From contig CAKURR010000019.1 in NCBI GenBank assembly GCA_934675735.1, positions 1 through 47,083 on the forward strand: 47,083 bases of DNA. Direction: 5' to 3'. The notes below the pieces were generated by a model, which saw nothing but the letters and a program-made list of their open reading frames with translations, did not search any database and was not told where the DNA came from. This document shows, in pieces, positions 7,756 through 14,863 of this stretch; within the stretch, counting starts at the first letter, position 1; each line of letters starts with the position of its first letter. The position numbers and the translations under genes were made by a program. Source of the DNA: an uncultured Clostridia bacterium (GTDB lineage Bacteria; Bacillota; Clostridia; Christensenellales; Aristaeellaceae).

Positions 7756-8604
7756 ATGAAGAACATCGCGTATTACAACGGCAAAATCGCGCCCATCGAA
7801 GAGATGATGGTGCCCATGAACGACCGCGCCTGCTATTTCGGCGACGGCATTTACGACGCGACCTGCGTGGTGAACCATGTGCCGATGGCCTTCGACGACC
7901 ATATCGACCGAATCTATCGCAGCGCGAAGATGATTGACATCGAAATTCCGATGGAAAAGGCGGAGATGAAGCGGATGCTTCAGGGTCTCGTCGATCAGGT
8001 GGAAGGCGACGTGCTCTTCCTCTACTGGCAGGTGACGCGCGGCGTGGGCATGCGCAACCATCCGTATGCGGGCGCGGGCGACAAGCCGAGCATCTGGGCG
8101 TTTGTGCGCCCGAGCAAGATGCGCGACCCGTTCGGCGTGTACAAGTGCATCACGGTGGAGGACAAGCGCTTCTTCTACTGCAACATCAAGACGATTAACC
8201 TGCTGCCCGCTGTCATGGCGAACGAAAAGGCGATGGAAGCGGGCTGCGACGAGGCGATTTTTCACCGCGGCGAGCGCGTGACGGAGTGCTCGCACTCCAA
8301 CGTGCACATCCTCAAGGACGGCACGCTCTACACCGCGCCCTGCGACGAGCTGATTCTGCCGGGCATTACGCGCGCGCATATTCTGAACATCTGCAAGCAG
8401 AAGGGCATTCCTGTCGTCGAAGAGCCGTTCACGCTTCAGGAGATGATGGACGCGGACGAGATTTTCTTCTCCAGCTCCAGCGCGCTGACCTGCCGCATCG
8501 GCGAAATCGACGGCAAAAAGGTCGGTTGCAAGGATGAAAAGACCTTTGCGCTCATTCGCGACGGCTATCAGGAAGAGATGAAGAAGGAAGCGGGACTGGC
8601 GTAA
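7756..8604 (+). CDS. Class IV aminotransferase, D-amino acid transaminase-like (second paralogue)
   Basis: A 282-residue paralogue of the previous gene, 49 nt downstream and probably co-transcribed. It also has Lys145 (CNIKTINLLPAV) and the matching Glu in ERVTECSHSNVHIL, plus ELILPGITRAH. The two proteins are alike over their whole length but differ in the substrate side (QATRGVGMRGHAYRF against QVTRGVGMRNHPYAG; WVWVKPDML against WAFVRPSKM), which suggests a tandem duplication followed by divergence in substrate choice. AAAGGCGGATA precedes the ATG. A copy of the gene-end repeat family follows the stop. Confidence 0.87.
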   Translation: MKNIAYYNGKIAPIEEMMVPMNDRACYFGDGIYDATCVVNHVPMAFDDHIDRIYRSAKMIDIEIPMEKAEMKRMLQGLVDQVEGDVLFLYWQVTRGVGMRNHPYAGAGDKPSIWAFVRPSKMRDPFGVYKCITVEDKRFFYCNIKTINLLPAVMANEKAMEAGCDEAIFHRGERVTECSHSNVHILKDGTLYTAPCDELILPGITRAHILNICKQKGIPVVEEPFTLQEMMDADEIFFSSSSALTCRIGEIDGKKVGCKDEKTFALIRDGYQEEMKKEAGLA

Positions 8605-8617
8605 CGGGGTAAGAGAC

Positions 8618-8665
8618 GATTGGGGCTTGTCCCAAACCCCACAAGGGAACTGAGTTCCCTTGACC
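8618..8665 (+). repeat. Gene-end palindromic repeat, copy A
   Basis: A TTGGGGC-TTG-TCCCAA hairpin leads into AACCCC and then a perfect 9-bp hairpin CAAGGGAAC/GTTCCCTTG (8642-8650, 8654-8662). The architecture matches 12335-12374 with the second stem changed in sequence. It begins 13 nt after the transaminase stop and may act as its terminator, although no T-run follows. Confidence 0.7.
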
Positions 8666-8700
8666 TTCCGCATAAATAAACGGGGCTGTCAAGCTAAAAA

Positions 8701-8765
8701 TGAACTGCTCCCTATAGAGTAGACACTCGAAATAATAAAAGTCGAGTCTACGCTATAGGGGGCAT
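8701..8765. mobile_element. Insertion-sequence-like ends, head to head (remnant or MITE)
   Basis: Two similar ends face each other across an 11-nt centre (8731-8741). The left is TGAACTGCTCCCTATAGAGT onward (8701-8730). The right, read on the minus strand from about 8765, is AATGCCCCCTATAGCGTAGA onward (to 8742). The arms pair as CCCTATAG-GTAGAC-TCGA with one mismatch and a 2-nt bulge. TGAACTGC-type ends resemble those of IS3-family elements, but there is no transposase, so this is an internally deleted element or a very small non-autonomous one. Confidence 0.5.
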
Positions 8766-8999
8766 TTTACTTTCCTGCAGCGCGACGATTTCCTGTGCGC
8801 GCCGCTTGAGCGGCATCCCCTCTTCGGTGAGCACGATGTGATGGCTGCTTCGGGTGAACGCCTTGATGCCCAGTTCTTCTTCGAGCTGCGCAAGCTGCCT
8901 GAAAATCGCGGGCTGAGAAACGTGCGGCAGCTCGGCGGCCCGCGTGATGTTTTCCTCTCGGGCCGCAATCAGAAAATACTTGAGTGCGCGAAGCTCCAT
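8748..8999 (-). pseudogene. Truncated LysR-family regulator (DNA-binding domain only)
   Basis: Eighty-three residues match the N-terminal winged helix of LysR regulators (LRALKYFLIAAREENITRAAELPHVSQPAIFRQLAQLEEELG, then LFTR-like AFTRSSHHIVLTEEG). Intact members have about 300 residues; here the frame runs into the insertion-sequence-like palindrome and stops (last residues KMPPIA). The sensor domain is missing. The start ATG at 8999 has a good GGGGAGG site 7 nt upstream (9007-9013), so a small DNA-binding protein might still be made. The old target gene cannot be told. Confidence 0.8.
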
Positions 9000-9118
9000 C
9001 GTCAAACCTCCCCACGATGCCAAACGTTTTTTTATGAATATGCAGCAGCGGAGGGAGGAAAGTCAAGTGGTTTACATCACAGGGATGCAGAACTGAAACC
9101 GAATATTGAGATGGGCAC

Positions 9119-9243
9119 ACCCTGCTTGAAACCTGAGGATTCTGAATTTCCCGCCTTATATTCCATTGTGAAACAATGGAATGTATAGCAGGGGTGCATG
9201 GGAATCATTCCCCTGCCGGGGTTTGGGGGCCGCGCCTCAACGT
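9119..9243 (-). repeat. Gene-end palindromic repeat, copy B
   Basis: Read on the minus strand from 9243 this matches 12335-12460 almost throughout: ACGTTGAGGCGC, CCCCAAACCCCGGCAGGGGA, GAATGATTCCC, then the central palindrome ATTCCATTGT/ACAATGGAAT, AAGGCGGGAA and CTCAGGTTTC. It loses similarity after GCAGGGT, so about 18-20 bases of the far end are missing. It begins 11 nt after the HAD gene stop. Confidence 0.85.
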
Positions 9244-9253
9244 ACCTCCCTCC

Positions 9254-9904
9254 TCAGTGCGTCTCCAGCCACATCGGCACGTCGAGCAGCGAGGGCAGAA
9301 CCGCAGCCGTGACGGAGAGAAACGCGCCGTCGGGGCGCTTCATGTCCGGCACACAGATGACGTCAATGCCTGCGGAATAGGCGGCACGAATGCCCGCTTC
9401 GCTGTCCTCCAAAACCAGACAGTCGGCGCTCGTTTCGCCGGATTTCTCCCGCGCTTTGATGAAGATATCCGGCGCAGGCTTGCCATGCGCGATTTCGGGG
9501 CCGAAAACCATCGCGTCGAAAATATCCTCGATGCCGTGCTGCGCCAGAACGGACAGCGCGCGCTCCCGCGTGCTCGAAGAGGCCAAAAGGATTTTCACAT
9601 CGCGGTGCTTCAAAAAGCCCAAAAGCTCCCGCGCGCCCGCCTTGAGCGGCACGCCTTTGGCAAAGTAGCCCTTTTCGAGCGCATCGACATAGGCGAGACC
9701 CTGCTCCAGGGTGATGGGCAGATGATAGGTGAAAATCAGATTCTGCATGTTCGTCACGCCGTTTTTGCCGCTGTAATGGCGCACATAGTTCTCCGGCGTG
9801 AAACGCAGATTGTATTTTTGCAGCAAGTCGGCATACATCTTGTAGCTGATGGTTTCGCTGTCGATGAGCAGCCCGTCCAGATCGAAAATAACCGCCTTTT
9901 TCAT
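9254..9904 (-). CDS. HAD-superfamily phosphatase (beta-phosphoglucomutase-like)
   Basis: A 216-residue HAD hydrolase with motif I FDLDGLLIDSE (nucleophile Asp8, acid/base Asp10), motif II LLASSS, motif III lysine in HGKPAPDIF and motif IV LEDSEAG. A helical cap between motifs I and II makes it a subfamily I enzyme like beta-phosphoglucomutase or phosphoglycolate/sugar phosphatases. The physiological substrate is unknown. Its ATG overlaps the stop of the MATE gene (ATGA), so it is translationally coupled as the second gene of that operon; GGGAGGT (9911-9917) is its ribosome site. Confidence 0.9.
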   Translation of the reverse strand: MKKAVIFDLDGLLIDSETISYKMYADLLQKYNLRFTPENYVRHYSGKNGVTNMQNLIFTYHLPITLEQGLAYVDALEKGYFAKGVPLKAGARELLGFLKHRDVKILLASSSTRERALSVLAQHGIEDIFDAMVFGPEIAHGKPAPDIFIKAREKSGETSADCLVLEDSEAGIRAAYSAGIDVICVPDMKRPDGAFLSVTAAVLPSLLDVPMWLETH

Positions 9905-11256
9905 GCCCGCACCTCCCGGGTGTCTCTGAAATCGTTTCGGAAAGCATACGCCGCCGCGAGAATAAAGACCATGCAGATGACCCACGCCACGGGTTCGCAC
10001 GCGCACACCGCCGGATAGCCCAGCAGCGGCACGAGCCTGAGCCCGAAAATCGCCTTGCAGACCAGCTCCATCGTGCTGCAAATCAGCGGCGCGACGGTGT
10101 GCTTCATGCCTTGCAGCGCGTTGCGCACGATGACGACCACCGCCATCGGCGGCACCATCGGGATGCTGACGTGCAGATAGAGCAGCGCGTTTTCCAGCAC
10201 GTCGGGGTTCGTGCTGCCGGTGATGAGGCGAATGGCCGCGGGCGCGGCGGTGAAGGTGAACGCCAGCGCGAACAGCCACCATACGCCGTAAATCGCCAGC
10301 GCAACCCATTGGCCCTGAACGATGCGGCGGCGGCGATTCGCGCCGAAGTTTTGGCTGGCATACGTCGCGACGCTTGCGCCCAGCGCCACGCCCGGCATGT
10401 AAAACAGCTCGGCCAGGCGGCGGCCGCCGACCTGCGCGGCGATGTAGACGTTGCCCAGCGCGTTGATGCTGCCCTGCAGAATGACGCTGCCGATGCTGTA
10501 AATCGCGCTCATCAGCGCCATGCTCAGGCCCGTGAAGAACATGTCGCGCACAAAACCGCGCGGCACGCGGACAGCCTCTTTGCCAAAATGCAGGTCGGGT
10601 TCGCGGCGGAGGATGTAGAAAAACCCGAGCGCCGCGCTGATGCCCTGGGCGAGTACCGTCGCCGCCGCCGCGCCGCCCACGCCGAGGCCGAGCGGGCCCA
10701 TAAACAGCAGGTCGAGCACGATGTTCAGCAGGCTGCTGAACACCAGAAACAGCAGCGGCGTGACGCTGTTGCCGACGGACTGCATGAGGCTCGATTCGAG
10801 GTTATACGCCATCGTCAGCGGAATGCCCGCCAGAATCACGGTCAGATACGTCAGCGCGCCGCCGCGAGTGTCGGCGGGAATCTGCATCGCGTCCGCCAGC
10901 GCGATGCGGGCGAGCAGAAAGACGGCGGTCATCACCGCGGCGCAGACAGCCGAGAGCGTCACCATCCAGCAGACGGATTGCTCCATGCGCTTTCGGTCGT
11001 TCGCGCCGAAATGACGGCTGACGGAGAGCGCAAAGCCGCTGTTCAGGCCGAAGGCCAGCGTGGTAATCAGGCTGTACAGCGCGGCGGTCGCGCCGATTTG
11101 CGAAAGCGCCGCGTCGCCGAGCAGATGGCCCGCGATGGCGGTATCCGCAAGGTTGTAGACCTGCTGGAGCAGGTTGCCGATGAAGAGCGGCAGGGAGAAG
11201 CGGAGCAGCAGCCGCGCGGGGCTGCCGACGGTCATATCCAGCGTATGCGCGCGCAT
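9901..11256 (-). CDS. MATE-family multidrug/cation exporter (first)
   Basis: A 451-residue membrane protein with about twelve hydrophobic segments and MATE marks (PLFIGNLLQQVYNLADTAIAGHLLG at the start, the repeated half, GVALGASVATYASQNFGANRRRR). It should export drugs or other cationic compounds using a sodium or proton gradient. The start ATG at 11256 is preceded by GGAGG (11264-11268); the longer open frame to 11412 is not used. It is divergent from an AraC regulator, with overlapping promoter regions, and is coupled to the HAD gene. Confidence 0.92.
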   Translation of the reverse strand: MRAHTLDMTVGSPARLLLRFSLPLFIGNLLQQVYNLADTAIAGHLLGDAALSQIGATAALYSLITTLAFGLNSGFALSVSRHFGANDRKRMEQSVCWMVTLSAVCAAVMTAVFLLARIALADAMQIPADTRGGALTYLTVILAGIPLTMAYNLESSLMQSVGNSVTPLLFLVFSSLLNIVLDLLFMGPLGLGVGGAAAATVLAQGISAALGFFYILRREPDLHFGKEAVRVPRGFVRDMFFTGLSMALMSAIYSIGSVILQGSINALGNVYIAAQVGGRRLAELFYMPGVALGASVATYASQNFGANRRRRIVQGQWVALAIYGVWWLFALAFTFTAAPAAIRLITGSTNPDVLENALLYLHVSIPMVPPMAVVVIVRNALQGMKHTVAPLICSTMELVCKAIFGLRLVPLLGYPAVCACEPVAWVICMVFILAAAYAFRNDFRDTREVRA

Positions 11257-11296
11257 GAAAAAGCCTCCTGTATGAATTGAAAGGGGATGCGGAAAA

Positions 11297-11323
11297 GGCG
11301 GACGCGCGATGCGCCTCCTACAT
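11297..11323 (+). repeat. Short GC-rich dispersed repeat, copy 2
   Basis: Same sequence as 259-286 (GGCGGACGCGCGATGCGC, then CTCCTACAT), placed in the leader of the MATE gene. Confidence 0.65.
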
Positions 11324-11377
11324 GGGGGAGCGGCTGCAAGGGGCAGGCCCGCTTTTCCGCAACATGGAGCTAGGTGT

Positions 11378-11383
11378 ATTATA
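11378..11383 (-). promoter_or_regulatory. Candidate -10 of the MATE/HAD operon
   Basis: TATAAT on the minus strand with no strong -35. It lies 15 nt from the -35 of the divergent AraC promoter, so one regulator-binding event could affect both. Confidence 0.45.
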
Positions 11384-11397
11384 GCGAACGCAAAGAC

Positions 11398-11426
11398 TTG
11401 ATTCTTGCGCAATTACGGCCTATACT
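11398..11426 (+). promoter_or_regulatory. Promoter of the AraC regulator
   Basis: -35 TTGATT (11398-11403), 17-nt spacer, -10 TATACT (11421-11426), 28 nt before the start codon. Confidence 0.65.
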
Positions 11427-11454
11427 GGTACAAAAGCGACAAGAAGGCGAAAAC

Positions 11455-12372
11455 ATGATTCAGAACAGAAAGAGCCTGTACACCGACGTGAACGGCATGG
11501 AGGTGCGCGACGACGTTGTGCCGCTGTTTGATTTGGCAGCCAACGACGGCGATGTGCATGATTTTATCGCGGACATCGTGCCCTCCCACTGGCACAGCGA
11601 GCTGGAGGTTTTTTTGCTGCTGGAGGGGCGGGTGCGCGTGGGCATCGGCGAGGAGGTGCACGAAATCGAGCCGGGCGGCGGCTGTTTCATCAACGCGGGC
11701 GTGATTCATTCCGTGACGGCGCTGGTTGACGAGCCGTGCCGCTATCGGTCGTTCGTCTTTGACGCGGGCATTTTGGCGGGCATGCCGGGCAGCGCGTTTG
11801 ACGTGAAATACATCCGTCCGCTGACGGAGAGCGGGCCGTCGTATGTCTTTCTGGATTACCGCGGGGCGGACGCCGCGTGCTTGGATGCGTTCGGGCGCGC
11901 GTTTGACGCGTGCGCTTTGGAAGACGCGGGCTTTGAGTTTCGCGTGCGGGAAGCGCTGACGCGGCTGATTTGGGAGGTCATTCAAAAAAGCCGCGTCTCG
12001 CCGACCCGCGCGGCGGCGGATATCGGCGAAACACGGCTCAAGCAGATGCTGACGTTTATGGATGCGCACATCGGCGCGGCGGTGACGCTTGCGGATATTG
12101 CGGCGAGCGCGAACGTCTGCCCGCGGGAGTGCCAGCGGATTTTCGGGCGGTATCTGCACGAGCGGCCGATGGCCTACATGCAGCGCATCCGCGTTTTTCA
12201 CGCGGCGCAGATGCTTTCGGGCACGGGCAAGTCGGTGACGGAGATTGCGCTGGACTGCGGTTTCTCGAGTTCCGGCTACTTTGCGCGGCAGTTTCGGCAA
12301 ATCACGGGGAAAACGCCGACGGCGTACAGGGAGAACGTTGGGGCGCTGCCCCAAACCCCGGCAGGGGAATGA
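11455..12372 (+). CDS. AraC-family transcription regulator with cupin sensor
   Basis: A 305-residue regulator. An N-terminal cupin (about 30-120; HWHSELEVFLLLEG, FINAGVIHSV) senses a small ligand, and the C-terminal pair of helix-turn-helices (about 205-295; LADIAASANVCPRECQRIFGRYL, then SVTEIALDCGFSSSGYFARQFRQITGKTPTAYR) binds DNA. ATG at 11455 follows AGAAGG (11442-11447). The position suggests control of the divergent MATE/HAD operon. The last ten residues (VGALPQTPAGE) and the stop codon are supplied by repeat copy C, so the original C terminus has been replaced or extended by the repeat. Confidence 0.9.
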   Translation: MIQNRKSLYTDVNGMEVRDDVVPLFDLAANDGDVHDFIADIVPSHWHSELEVFLLLEGRVRVGIGEEVHEIEPGGGCFINAGVIHSVTALVDEPCRYRSFVFDAGILAGMPGSAFDVKYIRPLTESGPSYVFLDYRGADAACLDAFGRAFDACALEDAGFEFRVREALTRLIWEVIQKSRVSPTRAAADIGETRLKQMLTFMDAHIGAAVTLADIAASANVCPRECQRIFGRYLHERPMAYMQRIRVFHAAQMLSGTGKSVTEIALDCGFSSSGYFARQFRQITGKTPTAYRENVGALPQTPAGE

Positions 12373-12478
12373 TTCCCCTGCACCCTTACTATCCATTCCA
12401 TTGTGAAACAATGGAATGGAAGGCGGGAAGTCCAGAAACCTCAGGTTTCCGGCAGGGTTTGGGACGGAGTCCCAACGT
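12335..12478 (+). repeat. Gene-end palindromic repeat, copy C (full length)
   Basis: A 144-bp element bounded by the terminal inverted repeat ACGTTGGG/CCCAACGT (12335-12342, 12471-12478), which continues imperfectly for about 28 bp on each side. It holds the hairpins TTGGGGC/GCCCCAA, GCAGGGGAAT/ATTCCCCTGC and the central ATTCCATTGT/ACAATGGAAT. It begins inside the AraC gene and is in the opposite orientation to copy B. Confidence 0.85.
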
Positions 12479-12485
12479 ATTCCCT

Positions 12486-12887
12486 TTACCCTGCAATTTG
12501 TTTCTGTAAAGCGAGATACAGCAGCCCGTCGCCGCTGGCAATCTGCGAAGAGGTGAGGGAATAAATGCCCTCGCAGCAGAGACGCAGCACCGCGACGCGA
12601 ATCAGCGAAGAGAGCAGCTGGTCAAGCCGCAGATAGCTGCTGTCACTGCTCTTGCGCAGCAGAAGCGACGGGCCGTAGATGGCGAAAATCTCGTAGCGGT
12701 AGCGGCTTTCCAGCAGGTCGGCAAAGCGGTCGGCCAGCTGGGGCGTTCGGAAGGAGTAATACTCCATCAGGCGGTTGATTTCGTCGATGTCGGCGAAAAC
12801 CTGGCGCACGCACGCGTCCGTGCTGCGCGGGGAAAGAAGTGCGAGAATGCGCTCGCGATCGGTGTGTGTCTCTGTCCTGGCGATCAA
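12486..12887 (-). CDS. Small protein of unknown function
   Basis: I do not recognise this 133-residue protein. It is mostly helical in composition (RERILALLSPRSTDACVRQVFADIDEINRLMEYYSFRT, then RFADLLESRYRYEIFAIYGPSLLL, then LLSSLIRVAVLRLCCEGIYSLTS) with no signal peptide or clear membrane span. The best start is TTG at 12887: GGGAGG (12896-12901) lies 8 nt before it. An upstream ATG at 12926 and the frame to 12968 lack ribosome sites. It ends 7 nt from repeat copy C and is convergent with the AraC gene. Steady codon use argues that it is real. Confidence 0.6.
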   Translation of the reverse strand: MIARTETHTDRERILALLSPRSTDACVRQVFADIDEINRLMEYYSFRTPQLADRFADLLESRYRYEIFAIYGPSLLLRKSSDSSYLRLDQLLSSLIRVAVLRLCCEGIYSLTSSQIASGDGLLYLALQKQIAG

Positions 12888-13196
12888 GGGGCAGCCCTCC
12901 CTTTCGATTTGAATCTGAAAGAGCATATGCAAAAGCGCCCCGCGGCAGAACCCCAAACGTATATACAATTTTATTGGATTTTTGTATAAAAACGCGCATT
13001 AAGAAATCTGTACGGTATAAGCCAGATTCTTACATATTTAAGGGCGGAAAATCGGCTGCATAGCGGTTGACAAGATACACTGACCCGATTACAATAAGCA
13101 CATACACCGACGGGCGCTGCGCCCGTGGAAAAGCGGCCTGTTTCCTTGCCGGAGGCGGGCTGCTTTGTTGGGTATATGGGTGAATGGAGGATTTGC
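12888..13196. other. Intergenic region carrying the Mrp operon promoter and leader
   Basis: No gene is seen. The left part is AT-rich and may promote the minus-strand gene at 12486. The right part holds the Mrp promoter and a roughly 95-nt leader with GC-rich hairpins: ACGGGCG/CGCCCGT near 13110-13126, and a weaker pair around AAAGC...GCTTT (about 13129-13165). Confidence 0.6.
13067..13095 (+). promoter_or_regulatory. Promoter of the Mrp operon
   Basis: -35 TTGACA (13067-13072), exact 17-nt spacer, -10 TACAAT (13090-13095). This is the strongest consensus match upstream of the ten-gene operon. Confidence 0.85.
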
Positions 13197-13847
13197 ATGT
13201 TCATCGTCTATTTTGCGCTGTGGGTGATTCTCAACGGCAAGTGGACCACGGAAATCGGCGTGTTCGGCGTGATTTTCGCCGCGGCGCTCTATGCGTTCGG
13301 CTGCCGATTCATGGGCTACGGCCTGAAGAAGGATATCCGCTATCTGCGCAGACTGCCGAGCACGATTCGCTACGGGGCGACGCTGCTGGCGGAGATTTTC
13401 AAGGCCAATGTCACGGTCATGAAGATGATTCTGGACAAAAACTTTGAGCCGCAGCCCCAGCTCGTGCATTTTGAGAGCGGGCTGAAGGAAGTGCGCCACC
13501 GCGTCGCGCTGGCCGATTCCATCACGCTGACGCCGGGCACGATTACCTGCCAGCTGGAGGGCGACCGCTATCTGGTGCATTGTCTTGACGCGGCGATGGT
13601 GGACGGCCTGGATAACGGCGTTTTCGTGGAAAAGCTCACGCAGATGGAGCAGAAGCAGCAGTTCATGGACGATTCCGTGACCGGCGAGGTCCGCCCCGAG
13701 GATGAAGCGGCGGCGCAGGCCGAAACGCAGGCGGCCGGGACGGAAAACGAAACGAAAGCCGAAACGGAAGCGGCCGAAAACGAAGCGCCCGAGGCCGAAA
13801 ACGACGGGGACGCGGCAAAGGAGGAAGAGCATGAAAACCTGCTATGA
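13197..13847 (+). CDS. mrpE: Mrp/Mnh antiporter subunit E
   Basis: A 216-residue MrpE homologue, a small membrane subunit of the multi-subunit Na+(K+)/H+ antiporter. Two hydrophobic segments at the N terminus (MFIVYFALWVILNGKWTTEIGVFGVIFAAALYAFG) precede the conserved cytoplasmic part (ANVTVMKMIL, HFESGLKEVRHRVALADSITLTPGTITCQLEGDRYLVHCLD). After about residue 165 there is an unusual Ala/Glu-rich low-complexity tail of some 50 residues. ATG at 13197 follows GGAGG (13186-13190). It is first in the operon and overlaps mrpF by 17 nt. Confidence 0.92.
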   Translation: MFIVYFALWVILNGKWTTEIGVFGVIFAAALYAFGCRFMGYGLKKDIRYLRRLPSTIRYGATLLAEIFKANVTVMKMILDKNFEPQPQLVHFESGLKEVRHRVALADSITLTPGTITCQLEGDRYLVHCLDAAMVDGLDNGVFVEKLTQMEQKQQFMDDSVTGEVRPEDEAAAQAETQAAGTENETKAETEAAENEAPEAENDGDAAKEEEHENLL

Positions 13848-14193
13848 TGTGCTGACCGTCGGCTCGCTGGCGGTGCTGGTGCTGCTGGCGCTGGTGTGTC
13901 TGGTGCGCTGCATCCTCGGCCCGCGCATCTCCGACCGCGTTATGGCCGTCAACATGATCGGCACGCTGACCATCATCATGGTGGTGGTGTTTGTCGTGCA
14001 CCTGGGCGAGGCGTATCTGGCCGATATCGCGCTGATTTACGCGATGATCAGCTTCCTGTCCGTGGTGGTGCTGTGCAAGGTCTACACAGGCATTTACCGC
14101 GAGCGCAAGCACGAGCAGGAGCTGCTCGGCGCGCAGAACGATAATCCGGTGGAAAACCTCGGCGAAAGCGAAAAGGCGGGTGAGCGGCAGTGA
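13831..14193 (+). CDS. mrpF: Mrp/Mnh antiporter subunit F
   Basis: A 120-residue MrpF homologue with three membrane segments and the family signature LVRCILGPRISDRVMAVNMIGT followed by ADIALIYAMISFLSVVVLCK. AAAGGAGG (13817-13824), inside the end of mrpE, drives the ATG at 13831. The C-terminal 35 residues are a charged cytoplasmic tail beyond the usual length. Together with E and G it forms the small-subunit part of the complex. Confidence 0.93.
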   Translation: MKTCYDVLTVGSLAVLVLLALVCLVRCILGPRISDRVMAVNMIGTLTIIMVVVFVVHLGEAYLADIALIYAMISFLSVVVLCKVYTGIYRERKHEQELLGAQNDNPVENLGESEKAGERQ

Positions 14194-14561
14194 GCGTGAT
14201 TCGGTTTATTCTGACGGCGGCGTTTATGCTCGTCGGTCTGTTCGTCTGCTGCGTCGGCGTATACGGCGTGTTCAAGCTCAAATATGCCGCCAACCGCATG
14301 CACGCGGCGGCGCTCAACGACACGCTGGGTGTAAGCTTCTGCTTAATCGGTCTGGCCATCAGCGCGCCGGACGCGTTCACCGCGCTGAAAATTCTGCTGG
14401 TGGTCGTGTTCCTGTGGCTGGCTTCGCCCGTGGCGAGCCACCTGCTCTGCCGCCTTGAGGTGGAGACCAACGAGGAACGCGGACAATATATGAACGTGCA
14501 CGAAAAATCTCTGGCGCAGGAGCGCGAGGAGGCCGCGCACGCGGGGGAGGAACAGGCATGA
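14190..14561 (+). CDS. mrpG: Mrp/Mnh antiporter subunit G
   Basis: A 123-residue MrpG homologue with three membrane segments: FILTAAFMLVGLFVCCVGVYGVFKLKYAANRMHAAALNDTLGVSFCLIGLAI, then ALKILLVVVFLWLASPVASHLLCR. The GTG start overlaps the mrpF stop (GTGA), indicating coupled translation. A charged tail (about 95-123) replaces the short end of canonical MrpG. Confidence 0.93.
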   Translation: MSVIRFILTAAFMLVGLFVCCVGVYGVFKLKYAANRMHAAALNDTLGVSFCLIGLAISAPDAFTALKILLVVVFLWLASPVASHLLCRLEVETNEERGQYMNVHEKSLAQEREEAAHAGEEQA

Positions 14562-14863
14562 CGATTGTGACGCAAATGATGCTGATTTTCCTGATTGTGT
14601 GCGCGATTGCCGTGTGCCTGACGCGCAATCTGCTGACCAGCGTCATCATCTATATGGGCTACTCGATGATTATGTCGATCATCTGGATTACGCTGGAATC
14701 GCCGGATTTGGCGATTACCGAGGCGGCGGTCGGCGCGGGCATCACCAGCCTGCTGTTCTTCCTGACCCTCAAGAAGATTCACGCCATCGACGCGCGCAAC
14801 GAAGTGCGCCGCGCCCATGAGCAGCAGGAGAAGGACGGAGGTGCGGACAATGGCAACGCCTGA
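14558..14863 (+). CDS. MbhD/DUF4040 subunit (detached MrpA domain)
   Basis: A 101-residue protein with three membrane segments matching DUF4040, the domain that in canonical MrpA follows the NuoL-like part and in archaeal Mbh/Mbx complexes is the separate subunit MbhD (LTSVIIYMGYSMIMSIIWITLESPDLAITEAAVGAGITSLLFFLTLKKI; the PDLAITEAAVG motif is diagnostic). The ATG overlaps the mrpG stop. The presence of this piece as its own gene shows that MrpA is split here. Confidence 0.88.
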   Translation: MTIVTQMMLIFLIVCAIAVCLTRNLLTSVIIYMGYSMIMSIIWITLESPDLAITEAAVGAGITSLLFFLTLKKIHAIDARNEVRRAHEQQEKDGGADNGNA

